A DNA stretch of 64,000 bases from Melitaea cinxia (taxonomy: Eukaryota; Arthropoda; Insecta; Lepidoptera; Nymphalidae): assembly GCF_905220565.1 (NCBI RefSeq), contig NC_059421.1, positions 5,227,501 to 5,291,500 of the forward strand. Reading direction: 5' to 3'. A program made the position numbers and the translations under genes. The notes below the pieces were generated by a model. That model was not told where the DNA came from. It saw only the letters and a program-made list of their open reading frames with translations, and did no database searches. Of the stretch, positions 46,986 through 57,615 are shown piece by piece. Position 1 is the stretch's first letter. Each line of letters opens with the position of its first letter.

Positions 46986-47637
46986 ATATATATCAATAAT
47001 CTGGTAAAATATAAATGTTGTAAGGAAAAATTGTATCATAGGCGAAAATTTAATACATAAAGTAATCAATGAATGTTCACTTATCTGCAAGAGAGAAATT
47101 TGCCAGTTTAAGCTAGTGCGATTACTTAATTGATTTGTCCATAGCAACTGTCCTGATGCAGTGATATGAGATAAAATGAGATACCTTAATCCCAGCAGTT
47201 ACGGGTTCTTTCTTGAAGCAGATTTGGTTGGGTCTAGTTTGGTTTTTAGTTCTCGTTTTTCCGCCGGTGTGACATAAAAAGTTTTACCTATATCAAGTTT
47301 TTATCCATTTAATTTATAAAAAAATGTATGAGAAAACGATATGATATATAAAACATTTATGAATAAAACACGATATTTAAAATATAAAATAGTAACATAA
47401 ATAAAGATATACATTTTAGTAAAAGAGTTGTTGCGGGTACAACGTTCACGTCAGCATTAAATATGAAAACATCTCCTGAGAAATTTTTTCATTTCCGCCA
47501 TAAAAAGGATTTTATACGTTGACTCCATGTATGAAGTTTTTGTTTTCCTATATTAAAACAGATAAACAATATTTTGTTTCATAATGTTAATAAGGACTAT
47601 TCATACTTATAGCACATATAAAGTAATGCATTATTAG

Positions 47638-47880
47638 AGGCATAATTGAGGTAGGATCCAGCAGGAATATCGTGCTCGAAATCTGGAACAGCCCAGCTAT
47701 AGGAGTACCCCAATTTTACAGAAGGTAATAGCCAAGTTATTCTGCTCGTAGTGCGGTGTCCCTGTGGTAAGTAAGGTAGCCAGAGTTCCTTGATGCAGTA
47801 TATTCACAGCGGAGTTAGGACAGGCAAGGCGCTTTCGATATTTCTGCTATTGCAATCGTCCATATGCTATAAAAAAATTT
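47638..47880 (+). mobile_element. Poly(A)-type retroposon, strongly decayed
   Basis: gaggtaggatccagcaggaa, gtggtaagtaaggtagccag and gctatttctgctattgc-like blocks in family order, with many changes. Confidence 0.4.
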
Positions 47881-48317
47881 GAATATACTTAAGATGTCTT
47901 CTGAAATATAAAAAAAAAAAAAAAATAAGTAATGAAAGACACGTTTAAAAATCACTGACACGACCCAACTTTGCTTATGTCATATCATCTATAATGGTCT
48001 ATTTAAAAGGAATCCTTGGGGATCTTTCAACAAAACTGATTTCTATTTTAGAAAACAGTTTCCTTACAAGAAGAAAAGGATTTTTCAAATCCAATTTCAA
48101 TAACAATTTTACAAACAAATAAGCTGATTTTGCTGTGACAACAATGGAAAACTATGCATCTATGTATAAGTCTTTCTGATCTCGTTTTTATAAATATTCC
48201 AGACACGTTTAATTTTTTTCGTTTATTTTTTAACTTGTTATTTAATTTAATGAATATGCGCTCAATTTGCAATTAAATTATTTGTTGTATTTCCTCTGTA
48301 ACCATTATTATAATATA

Positions 48318-48545
48318 ATTGACTACCTCGTTGACGCAGTTTATAGTGGCCCTGCTTTCTGCTCCGCGGGTTGCGAGTTCGATTCCCGCCTGAGTCTGGG
48401 TGTGATATTTGTATTTATATAATTATATTTGTATATTGATATTTCTATGTATATTTGTCAAAAAAAAAGTATTTAGCTATAGCACAAGCATTAAGTTGCT
48501 TACCCTAAGAACAGACGACTGTGTGTGCATTTTATAAGATATTTA
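48318..48545 (+). mobile_element. tRNA-derived SINE family 2
   Basis: Head ctacctcgttgacgcagttt, B-box ttgcgagttcgattcccgcc, gagtctgggtgtgatatttg, tail acacaagcattaagttgctt and gaacagacgactgtg. A tail fragment also lies at 48838-48912. Confidence 0.65.
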
Positions 48546-49221
48546 TTTATTATTTATATTTATTATAAAGAAGTATACTTGTATGAAATAATATTGCCTT
48601 TGAATATCAGCAAAATCTAAAGATTATGTACTAGTGACTATTGATACTATTCTTAATTTAGATATAGGGGACTTCTTCACATTTCTAATATAGTTTACAC
48701 TAGTGAAATTATGTGCGTCAATTCTCTTGCATTTTTAGTGTTTTCATAGTATCCATGACTGATAAGCGGACTTATTAATATTTCGTTTTATCTATGTGTT
48801 TATATAGATTTATAAAAAACACACATAGACTTGTATACAGTCGCCACTTGCCTAAAACACAGGCATTACGTTGTCTACCAAAAAAGAATAGGCTATAACG
48901 TGTGTTTAAAATATCCATTTTATATTTATCCCATAGTATACATATACCATATAGCATTTTCTTTTCCTTCAAACTATGTCCATATTAAATTTGTCAATAA
49001 TGTAATTTTTTTTAAATGTAATTGACAAGTAGAAAGCCGAACATCGGTGTCTGTTTCAAATATATATTAGTATGCGTATGTAAGGAATTATCACACTGCG
49101 TTACTTTTCCATTTTTTTTTGACCGCGTGACCTACTAGCGTGTGTGTACAGGTAATGAGCACTTAATAAAATGGCTTTCTAGACTTCTCTAGTGTTACAG
49201 CAATATGCTGAAACTTTACGT

Positions 49222-49300
49222 AGGTCTCTCTCTTCAGCCTGTCGCAGTCCACTGCTGGACATAGGCCTCCCCAATGTTGCGCCAAACATTCCGGTTTTAA
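49222..49300 (-). mobile_element. RTE-like/SINE tail fragment
   Basis: cagcctgtcgcagtccactg and ctggacataggcctccccaa are the complement of the common tail shared by the RTE-like element and SINE family 3. Confidence 0.5.
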
Positions 49301-49689
49301 GCAAACTTCATCCAGTCTCCACCGGCAATCTTACAATACTGGCGGTTCAGTAGGCTTGAGGAGTTATTACATTGTTTGACTTCGATAACTTCTGGATTCG
49401 ATTTCTATATTTAAGATTATAATGAAAAATAATTGTGTTTGCTTGCAAACGAACACAAAAAAACTGACTTCAATTACATCGATCAGCAAACCAACGTACG
49501 TAGATCAAAAACTAGTCAAGTAAATACGCGTCTTTAGAGATAACTCAAAAGGTAAAGTGCAAGTGTTTGCTAGTGAGGCGATTCCAGCATCAGGACGTCG
49601 CAGACATAAATGAATGTCCTACCTATTAAATAGCCAAAATACAACTTTATAGAAACGATAACATAACAAATAACAAAACGTTATATAAA

Positions 49690-49926
49690 TTAACAATAGA
49701 AAAAGGCTATTCCGGTTGCATTTGGTTTTTCGATGGCCATTGTTCCAGAAAGGCTTGGATAGTGCTTTCTATAGCGTTCTATTTTGCATAATGTTAGGGC
49801 TGAGGAGATTGTTTCGCCTTTGTTGCCACGTGGATTATTCCACGACATGAATTTATACGGGCAACGGGTTTTTGGAGGCTTTGAAGTATTTTCTAGGTAA
49901 CAATTGACGTTATTCCTTGTTGATTT
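49690..49926 (-). CDS. Unrecognised 78-codon open frame inside the inverted-terminus element
   Basis: Open on the minus strand from 49926, after an in-frame stop at 49927-49929, to a stop at 49690-49692. If it starts at the ATG at 49846-49848, it is 52 residues, beginning MSWNNPRGNKGETISS and with LTLCKIERYRKHYP. The sequence is not repetitive and looks like protein, and it is GC-richer than its surroundings. I do not recognise a family. It could be a degenerate transposase exon or captured host exon. Coding status is uncertain. Confidence 0.25.
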   Translation of the reverse strand, partial: KSTRNNVNCYLENTSKPPKTRCPYKFMSWNNPRGNKGETISSALTLCKIERYRKHYPSLSGTMAIEKPNATGIAFFYC

Positions 49927-50393
49927 TCAAACTTAAGGTTTTTTTAGGCGTTCCTATAGCTGTGTATAAAAAAATTATACTTTGTTCTGTCAGAAGTTAA
50001 TAGTAGTTAATAGTAAAGTTTTTTTAGTATTAAAACCCCCGTGGGCCTTAAGGAACATACAAAAATAAATTAGCCGAATTGGTCGAGCCATTCTCGAGTT
50101 ACGCGCTTAGCAACATTCATTTTTAATAATATAGACTATTTTCTTTTTAACCGACTTCCAAAAAAGGAGGAGGTTCTCAATTCGACTGTATTTTTTTTTT
50201 TTTTAAGTATGTTACATCAGAACTTTTGCCCGTGTGGACCGATTTCGACAATTTTTTTTTAATCGAAAGGTGGTGTGTGACAATTGGTCCCATTTAAATT
50301 TATTTGAGATCTAACAACTACTTTTCGAGTTATATCTAATAATGCGTTTTTACTTGACGCTTTTTTCGTCGACCTAAGTTGTATTATACCGCA

Positions 50394-50700
50394 TAACTTT
50401 CTACTGGATATACGGATTTTGATAATTCTTTCTTTGTTAGGAAGGAGATATCTCTAGTTTAGTACCATGATAAGGAAATCAGAATCTGATGATGGGATCC
50501 CAGAGAAATCAAGGGAAACTCTTGAAAATCCGCAATAACTTTTTACTGAGTGTACGGATTTTAATAATTATTTTTTTGTTGGAAAGAAGATATTCCTAGT
50601 TTAGTAACATGATAAGGAAACCAGGATCTGATGATGGGATTTCAGAGAAATCGAGGAAAACTCTTGAAAATCCACAATAACTTTTTACTGGGTGTACCGA
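50394..50700. repeat. Tandem 142-bp repeat
   Basis: Units start at 50394, 50536 and (partial) 50678, each with taacttt..tactg followed by acggatttt. Blocks ataaggaaa(t)cag(a/g)atctg and gatgatggga are conserved. The spacing is exactly 142 in both steps. Confidence 0.8.
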
Positions 50701-51109
50701 TTTTAATAATTTTTAATTTAATCGAAAGCTGGTGTTTGTCATGTGGTCACATATAAATTTTATTGAGATCTGATAACTACTTTTTGAGTAATCTTTGATA
50801 ACGCGTAGTTACTTGACTATTTTTTCTTCGATCTACGTTGTATTACTCGTCGATGTAATTGAAGTCGGTTTTTTTTCGTTTGCGAGCAAACACAATTATA
50901 CAGAAACAACACCAACCAGAAATATTAATTATCTAATCTGGGGTTGTTGTGTGAATATACTTTTAATTTAAACCAATCGCTGTTAATGTTTTTTTTAATG
51001 CTTAATGATGTTTAATTTACTTTAAATTCTAGGCATCTAACTCTTTGCATAGGCCTCTTTCCCCATATAGGAGAAGTATTGGAGCTTAATCCAACACGCT
51101 GCTCCAATG

Positions 51110-51360
51110 CGCGTTTTTTTTATTGTTAAGGAACACAAACAGTTAAAAATAAACACTTGCAATTAAATTTATAAACATAAACCAAAACTGTGTCCACAAA
51201 TAAATTTCACAATCAGGTTGGCAGGTCCCTACTATAAGTACCAACCAGCAGCCTGGATCGACGGCGTAACGTACTGTCCAAGGCACCTTGGGTTGGCCCA
51301 CAAGAACTGTACAAAAACCCAGACCACGGCAAACATCTGTGCCATGAAGTAGTGCTATTT
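51110..51360 (-). mobile_element. LINE 3' end with poly(A), unclassified
   Basis: Minus strand: gcactacttcatggcacaga, ggttggtacttatagtaggg, aactgtttgtgttccttaac then aataaaaaaaa. It is GC-richer than its surroundings, with a short A tail, as in a truncated LINE 3' UTR. Confidence 0.45.
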
Positions 51361-51987
51361 AAGTATTATTTTAGAACATTTGAAGAAGTTTTAGTATACC
51401 GACCCACGTCATCTTAATATTTATAACTCGAACATAGTTATTTTTACCTCGTCGTCGTCTAAAATTCGAGATTTCTGCCCTATTTTAAGATATAAGTTAT
51501 TTTTTGCTTCAAAATGTGAAACAACCTTAATTGACGTACCGGAGAAGATGTAAGTGGGAGTAATATGTTCCTATTTAAAGGTAAAAAGATATATATGGAG
51601 GTCATATAGTCATGTAGGTTTTATATTGTACAATATATTTTTTAATGTTTTTTTTTTCTAATCACCGTTTAGAATGTGAAATTATATAATTCGTTAACTG
51701 TGCCAGGGATTTTTGTTTATTCTTCTTTAAGTTTAATAGTTTGGAGATTTTTGGCTGAAACTAAAAATAAATAATATGTACTTATTTAATCAAAACAAAA
51801 ATTTATTTAAAATGAAATTAAAAATTAAATGAATTGAAAACATTTACGAGTATTTACCATGAGGTGACACTAACAAACGTCAAAATGAAAACTAAATTTT
51901 TGAAACAACTAAAAATAAATCACGGCGATATAATCGTGTTATATTCGTATAAATTGATACATAGTAACAATAGGTACAGTACAAACT

Positions 51988-52408
51988 TAGATGAAGTACC
52001 CACTACCGACCAAAACCCCTTCGGGGGCCTTCAGCCGCTTTAATTGGAGGGTCCCGGATTTGCAGGCAACAGGATCCCTCCAGCGACAGGCTGGCCTCGG
52101 CGAAAAGACCCGACTTCTCCTCCATGGGGACTGTCCGGCTTACCTCTGAACAATCCCGACGACGCCATGTCTAGCAGGACCGGGTTCCCATCCCGGCCCG
52201 ACATGGGCACAGGGGCGTTACTGGACTACTGGGGCGAAACGCATTAAGTAGCGCCTCCTACGCACCCCCGTTCATCGCCTGCGGACGGAGGCCTCGTCGG
52301 CGCCCCCCTCTCTCATCTGCTCGTCGTTCTCCTTCTGGGACATTACTGTCTCGCAGAAGGAGACCATCGCCTTCCAGGACTCGTCGTCGCCAATAGATGA
52401 AGTACCCA
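51988..52408 (-). mobile_element. 5'-truncated R1-type LINE with 15-bp target-site duplication
   Basis: tagatgaagtaccca occurs at 51988-52002 and 52394-52408, flanking 391 bp of GC-rich DNA. On the minus strand it starts with the last 39 codons of an ORF2 (see next entry), then about 270 bp of 3' UTR. There is no poly(A). Class from the ORF2 end, which resembles R1-clade elements. Confidence 0.7.
52272..52391 (-). pseudogene. C-terminal remnant of R1-type LINE ORF2
   Basis: 39 codons plus TGA at 52272-52274, with GDDESWKAMVSFCETVMSQK followed by an acidic, Arg-ending tail. The pattern W....FCE.VM.QKE is the usual C-terminus of R1-clade reverse-transcriptase proteins. Everything upstream was lost at insertion. 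Confidence 0.6.
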
Positions 52409-53127
52409 GTGCTATCCAGAAATATTAAGTCATAAATTAATAATGAAAATATAATTTAAGTTATTTTATTTATGGATGTCTACTAAATATTAAACAAAGT
52501 TATTAATATTAAGAACTTCATATAAATTAATTGAATTGAAGCATTATAAAGTATGTAATTTTATAGCTAAGATTTTCGTTGGTTTCCTTATAAAATTTTC
52601 TTCCAAATATGAAAAATATTATTTCGTAAAAGCCATTTGATCTTTTATGTTCACAGACTTATTTTTATTGAATAATTAAAAATAAATGTACGATCGGAAG
52701 TATATAGTTATTCTCATATGCTATACATATGGCTATACTATATAAAGGCTTTCCTCGTATTACACATAAATACGAATTTGAATAATATGACAAAATTCGT
52801 TTTTTCACTGATCGAAAACGTATTAGCTTTCCGATAAGAGTACAATTTCTATCTTCTAAAGAACCCGTTTCACATCATTTAGATAAAGTCGCTGATAAGC
52901 TAACAGAAACTTATCTGTGAGGTAAAATACAATTTTTACTTTCAACATGATGTAAAGTTTAGAAAAGTAAAGATTATAAAATAGACAATTTATACCGGAA
53001 ATTTGTATCTGTTGGATACAAAATTAATATCAGATAACTATCTGAAACTTTATCAATAATCATTAAAATAGGTTCTAAGTGTACAAGATACAACACACAA
53101 TACCAGGAACACCTTTTGATTGGTTGA
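52409..53127. other. AT-rich intergenic DNA, nothing recognised
   Basis: No open frame, repeat family or structured element was seen. Confidence 0.5.
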
Positions 53128-53390
53128 TTGATCGACTCAGGCTGTAAGGTCCCACTGAATAGAGGCCTCTATCTCCATATAGAGCTCAATACATTAATAC
53201 TTTGTGCATTGGCGGGTAATTTCGCTGCAACAAATAACAATTGCTATTAGGTGTTAACGATAACAAGCGTAATACACTGACCACACCCGATTATAAGGGC
53301 ATACACCCAGACTAGAAACAAAAATTTGTACACATACAAATATCTTGCCCGAGTAGGAATCTGCCGGTTTTACTGCACCAGTAATGTTAT
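53128..53390 (-). mobile_element. tRNA-derived SINE family 3, decayed
   Basis: Antisense: gactcaggctgtaaggtccc, catatagagctcaatacatt, gcgggtaatttcgctgc, gcccgagtaggaatctgccg and ttttactgcaccagtaat. Confidence 0.45.
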
Positions 53391-54162
53391 TTCATTTCTA
53401 GGCTAGCTTATCAGACATCTCAGTTCCCATCACAAAAACTATAAAACAAAGTTCAAAAGGTTACAACTAATTTGCCAAATACATAGTAAATTAGGCGGTA
53501 CAATCACAAAGCTATATCCTTAAAAACTTTAAGCATAAAGCTATCTCTTTTGACCTAAAACACTCGACAGATGTTTTAACATTTCATTTCAACGAAATTC
53601 CTAAAGATGTGTTGTCAAAAATATCACGTACTATCTTTACGAGAGCCGCGTTTGAACATAAAAAGAAGTTTACACGACTCCGACAAACGAAGCGCCGTAT
53701 TACGTGTTTCATCTGACAAATATATTCAATGGAATATTCACCTAATTCATTATACATTAAAGACGACAATTGTGTAAAACTTTTCGGTAATACGAAACGA
53801 TCGTTTTGATGATTTTTTTTTTCTTTATCGTTTTATTTCGCGGCACCCTTGATGGCAGGAATTGTGAAAAATGTGTCTTTTTATTATTTGAAATTATTCG
53901 CTTTGTTTCCTTGTGATGCAAAATATGAGCTGAGGCTAATAGAAATAACCGTTTTGAAAGGAAGATATTCATGAGTTTTTAATTTAGTCATTAACATCGA
54001 AATCATTCTTTCCCTTATATATACAAGATACGCGATTACACTTACATTATAATCTTGTAGCAAAGCTATAATCTATCTCTAGTAATCTTAGCCTGTTTTA
54101 ATGAAAATACCCTCTGATATAAATAAATAAATATTTACAACATACACACACGTTCACTTCAC
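53391..54162. other. Intergenic DNA without recognised features
   Basis: Partly higher-complexity sequence (53580-53960). The two short minus-strand open frames of 61 and 71 codons overlap and show no domain or codon pattern, so I do not call a gene. Confidence 0.5.
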
Positions 54163-54368
54163 ATCTGTTCCTAAAGTAAGCAACTTAATGCTTGTGCTAT
54201 AGGTAACAGCCGACTGGTATTGCTATATTTTTTTTGATATACATACATATAAATAATACATATATAAATAAATATATATATTACACCCAAACTCGGGATG
54301 GAAATCGAACCCACAACCCCCGGAGCAGAAAACAGAGTCACTAAAACTGCGCCAACGTGCTAGTCAAT
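54163..54368 (-). mobile_element. tRNA-derived SINE family 2, full copy
   Basis: Antisense: aagtaagcaacttaatgctt, ggtaacagccgactgg, a TA-rich middle, acacccaaactcgggatgga, atcgaacccacaacccccgg (B-box complement), gcgccaacgtgctagtca. Confidence 0.65.
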
Positions 54369-54534
54369 GTATATTATGTTTTTTTTTTTTAAGAATTAAA
54401 CTCCCAACTTTTGGAGGAATAACAATGTAAAAATAGACTTAATAACTGCTATTTAAGGACATGAACAAACTCAGCTTTATAATTTTAGCTATTTATGTAT
54501 CGATACAAAATACCTACTTAACAGGTTGATATCT

Positions 54535-54805
54535 TAAAGTAGCTCATATCCTAAACATAGCAGGAAATATCCTCAAACTCAGGAGAAGTACGCCGACCTA
54601 ACAGAAGATCACAGCTAAATAGTACTGCTCTCAAGCCATGTTGTTTTCCTCTGGTAAGTAAAGTGACCAGAGCTCGTGGAGAGAATTGGGGTAGGGTTGG
54701 CAACGCCCTTGCGATGCTTCTGGTATTGCAGGTTTCTATAAGCTACGGTAATCGCTTAATATCAGGTATGCCGCGCGTTTGTTTTCTGAACTAGGCGTAT
54801 AAAAA
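54535..54805 (+). mobile_element. Poly(A)-type retroposon copy
   Basis: gcaggaaatatcctcaaact, gaagatcacagctaaatagt, gtaagtaaagtgaccagagc, gcgatgcttctggtattgca, aagctacggtaatcgcttaa. Moderately diverged. Confidence 0.6.
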
Positions 54806-55069
54806 TCCAAAATAGATAAAAATCGCTCAAAGAATAATTTTTTTAACAAAAATACACGATTCTTGCTAACGATATAAAATTTAACACAATTCGGTAATTC
54901 CTTTACCCTGCTTATTATTCTAATCTAAATCTAACATGTTAATGATTTTTCAACGATACCTAGAATAAATTTCCATATTGTACAACGATAGTTATCAGGT
55001 GTTTATGGAAACAAAATAACCCTTTCCACTGACCATAAAGTTAGATGAGAATTTTTGTGACCTAGAAAA

Positions 55070-55480
55070 AATATTCGTATTAACACAAATATTGAGCAGG
55101 AATCAAATTAGCGACCGTTTGTTTCATCATGTATTGTCAGTTTTTTTACGCCTCATACACATTTTATTAGTTGAACCCTCTGCTTCTATGGTAAACCTTG
55201 ACCATGGCGCTTGTAACAGTGTTGAAATATTGAGCATAAAATGGCTGAAAAATTATTGGATATTTGTGTTTATATAAATATTTATTTCCGGTCTCGTTGT
55301 TAGTCTTTGTTTGTCTTCCCACCGTGCCTCGGAGAGCACGTTATAACGATCGTTACTCATAGTAGGGAATATATCCGCCAACCCACATTGGAGCAGCGTG
55401 GTGGATTAAGCTCTGATCCTTCTCCTACATGGGGAAAGAGGCCTAGGCCCAGCAGTGTATTACAAGCTGAAGTGCAACTT
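55070..55480 (+). mobile_element. tRNA-derived SINE family 3 with internal insertion
   Basis: Head remnant aggaatcaaattagcgaccg, then tttccggtctcgttgttagt, cttcccaccgtgcctcggag, tactcatagtagggaatata, ggagcagcgtggtggattaa, ggggaaagaggcctaggccc, cagcagtgtattacaagctg. The distance between head and body is longer than in other copies. Confidence 0.5.
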
Positions 55481-55599
55481 AATGTAATCCCATGGTTGGG
55501 CAAAATTCCTCTATATACAAGGAACTCATTACTGTATGTTGCAGTATATAAATTTATAATAATAAATGTTTTCATATTGTCTTAGTAAACAAAATGAGT

Positions 55600-56348
55600 G
55601 AAGTTTTATTGCAGTTAAAATGTCTATTTAAATTTTACGATCAACATTTTTATTGGTATTATCTAAAGCTGAATAGGAAAAGCTTTTGTTTGTAATCAGC
55701 TTAAAACTCGGAACTGTTTAGCCGTAAAATGCTTTGTTGCTATTCTATCCAATCTTTTGTTCGAAATATTTTAACAAAAAATGTTAAAAAAATTAGTAAT
55801 AAAAAATGGAATATCCATTGCTCGATGAATACCTTAGAAATAATTTACGATTAATTTTATACGAACTTTCAATAAACTCCTCGTGCGAAAACAGAAATTC
55901 CGAAGTTGTTCATCATTTGCAATAGGCTTTAATAACTCATTCTCTGTACCGTTCTAACTTACGTAAAATGAAAGAGGTAGCGACACTTTCATCAAAGAAA
56001 AGATCCGCACTGACTGATTCGAACAAGAGCTCTTAATTAACAGTATGACGAACGTCAATATAATAAAAGGTGAAAGGATAATTAAACGTCTTTATCTGCA
56101 AGATAAGCCAGAATGGTCCCTGAATGAAACAGTGACAAAAAACTCTTAATGAAGAAGGGTAAAAGTAATTTGAATTCGTTACGATGCCCGCCATCTGCTA
56201 AATGCACTTCATTAAAACGTGCTAACCGTAGCACAGCCTGGTGACGACTGACTCGAAACGAATACGAAATTCTAATTGCGGCGCTCTTTTTTCGAATTTC
56301 GAACGAGTCGCGGCGGGAATGGATTCTCTTTTTTCGTTCGAAAACTGA
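55600..56348. other. Non-repetitive intergenic DNA before the piggyBac remnant
   Basis: From about 55,880 the sequence has higher complexity and contains no repeat seen elsewhere in the window. No open frame supports a gene. It could hold conserved non-coding sequence. Confidence 0.4.
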
Positions 56349-56747
56349 TTAACCCTTAATTTACCCGGTAGGTCCCTGGGACTCCATTGAAAACTTTACG
56401 CGCTCATAAAATCGTTAGTTTTTGGATTTTGAAATTGTGCGTTCCAGTACCTTCACACAGTGACGCACCGAACGCGGGGGAGAGTGGACGTTGATGTACG
56501 TGACTCCGATCGGTAAGTAATCACGCTAGTGGAGTCCGTGGGACTCCACCGGGGTATTAATGTTACTGTGATGAACATTAGCGTTTGTGTTTGTCTGGGT
56601 GTTTACTATGTATTATAAGTATATATTTACAAAAAAAAAGAATATAAGTATTATATCTATTATCTAGTACCTATATACATATCTATCTTATATTTATTTA
56701 TTATTGTTTTAGCCTATTTACAGTATTTTTACTGTTGTTTTTTTCAG

Positions 56748-56947
56748 ATGATATAATGGTGTCTCACAGTACGATAAACGTATTTGACGATGGTGCTGAG
56801 TCTGTAATAAACAACTGGCTCGCACAAGTAAGTGACAGCGACACGGATGGTGATGGTGAGGATCAACAAAATATAGCGTTGAACCAGCCTAGGAGACTAG
56901 AACCTAACGAGGTGGTGTCTGAATCCGAGGATGACTGCAAGCTCTGA
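56748..56947 (+). pseudogene. piggyBac-like transposase, N-terminal remnant
   Basis: Likely exon after the acceptor tttttttcag (ends 56747). The first ATG is at 56756-56758 and the stop is TGA at 56945-56947. It encodes HSTINVFDDGAESVINNWLA and then an acidic Asp/Ser/Glu-rich run (SDSDTDGDGEDQQ). Acidic N-termini are usual in piggyBac transposases. The catalytic core with its aspartates is missing. Confidence 0.5.
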
Positions 56948-56971
56948 GACCACAACTCTAAATTATCTTGT

Positions 56972-57326
56972 CTCGATTTCATCAAAGCTATTACAACCGA
57001 ACTCGATGAAAGCAATCTAAAAAGTAGATTGTATAATATAATACCAAACTTCCTCGGCAGTTACGCGTTATCATTTCGGAGATAACAGGCACTCCAACTC
57101 CACTTCACTTACCTGTAGAGAGCAATAATGAGTAGAAACTGCCCCGAAATGAGAGAAAGTATTGTCACCTGTGTCCACCGCGTCTAAAAAGGAAAACTGC
57201 ATATATTTGCCATAGTTGTACTAAGCCTGTGTGCCTTAGCTGTGCAAAAAAATATGCAATGACTGTGTCACCAACCGTGACTAAAAGGTCTTGCACGTTT
57301 TTTGTTTTTGTTCGGGCCATGTTCTT
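56972..57326 (+). pseudogene. piggyBac-like transposase, C-terminal cysteine-rich remnant
   Basis: 56972-57085 encodes DFIKAITTELDESNLKSRLY before a stop. In another frame from 57088, after an in-frame TAG at 57133-57135, comes KYCHLCPPRLKRKTAYICHS followed by CTKPVCLSCAKKY, with its Cys codons between 57163 and 57243. The CxxC..CxxC..CxxC pattern is the C-terminal zinc-binding domain of piggyBac transposases. Frame changes and a stop make it a pseudogene. The BEL element inserted 83 bases after the last Cys codon. Confidence 0.65.
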
Positions 57327-57597
57327 TGTTCAATGTATGTTTAATTATTGCTTTGTGGAACAAAACACAGATGGCGTTGATTGTCTGTTAGATCGCGCTA
57401 TCTTTGTGCCGTGTAAATTTATTTAGTCAAATATTGCGTTTATGTTCGGTACTGATTTTATTAGTGGAATATTGATTATCATTCATTAAAGTTTAATTCC
57501 TCACATCAAAACACTGGTAGTTTTATTGAGACGCCAGAGGGAGCTGAAAGTTCTCAGGGTGAACTAGCGTGGTCGCTAAGTACTACAGTCTTGTACA
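57327..57597 (+). repeat. 5' LTR of BEL/Pao element
   Basis: 271 bp, from TGTTCAATGTATG to ...TCTTGTACA, with TG...CA ends. Same length and, as read, same sequence as the 3' LTR. Promoter and transcription start should lie within it; I could not place them. Confidence 0.95.
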
Positions 57598-57615
57598 TGG
57601 TTCTTCGAGACGGAT
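57598..57615 (+). promoter_or_regulatory. Probable tRNA primer-binding site
   Basis: The base after the 5' LTR begins TGGTTCTTCGAGACGGAT. TGG pairs with the CCA end of a tRNA, and its place directly after the LTR fits. The tRNA species was not identified. Confidence 0.6.

Larger units (their letters stand above)
49431..50897. mobile_element. 1.47-kb element with about 100-bp terminal inverted repeats
   Basis: The left end aattgtgtttgcttgcaaac and the complement of the right end aattgtgtttgctcgcaaac agree over about 100 bp, including acttcaattacatcga and tagtcaagtaa. The interior holds an unrecognised open frame on the minus strand (49690-49926) and a 142-bp tandem repeat (50394-50700). Likely a non-autonomous DNA transposon; it could instead be two copies in opposite orientation. 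No clear target-site duplication was seen. Confidence 0.6.
56349..57326 (+). mobile_element. Decayed piggyBac-like element, left part
   Basis: TTAA at 56349-56352 is followed by CCCTTAATTTACCCGGTAGG, a fitting start for a piggyBac-type inverted terminus. A subterminal palindrome tggagtcc/ggactcca lies at about 56531-56549 and echoes the ccctgggactcca block near the tip. Remnants of both transposase ends follow. The element is interrupted at 57326 by a BEL/Pao insertion and continues at 63915; its right end is beyond the window. Confidence 0.65.

Noticed and set aside
52044..52247. 67-codon GC-rich plus-strand open frame
   Set aside because: It is antisense to the 3' UTR of the truncated R1-type LINE; GC-rich DNA has few stops by chance.
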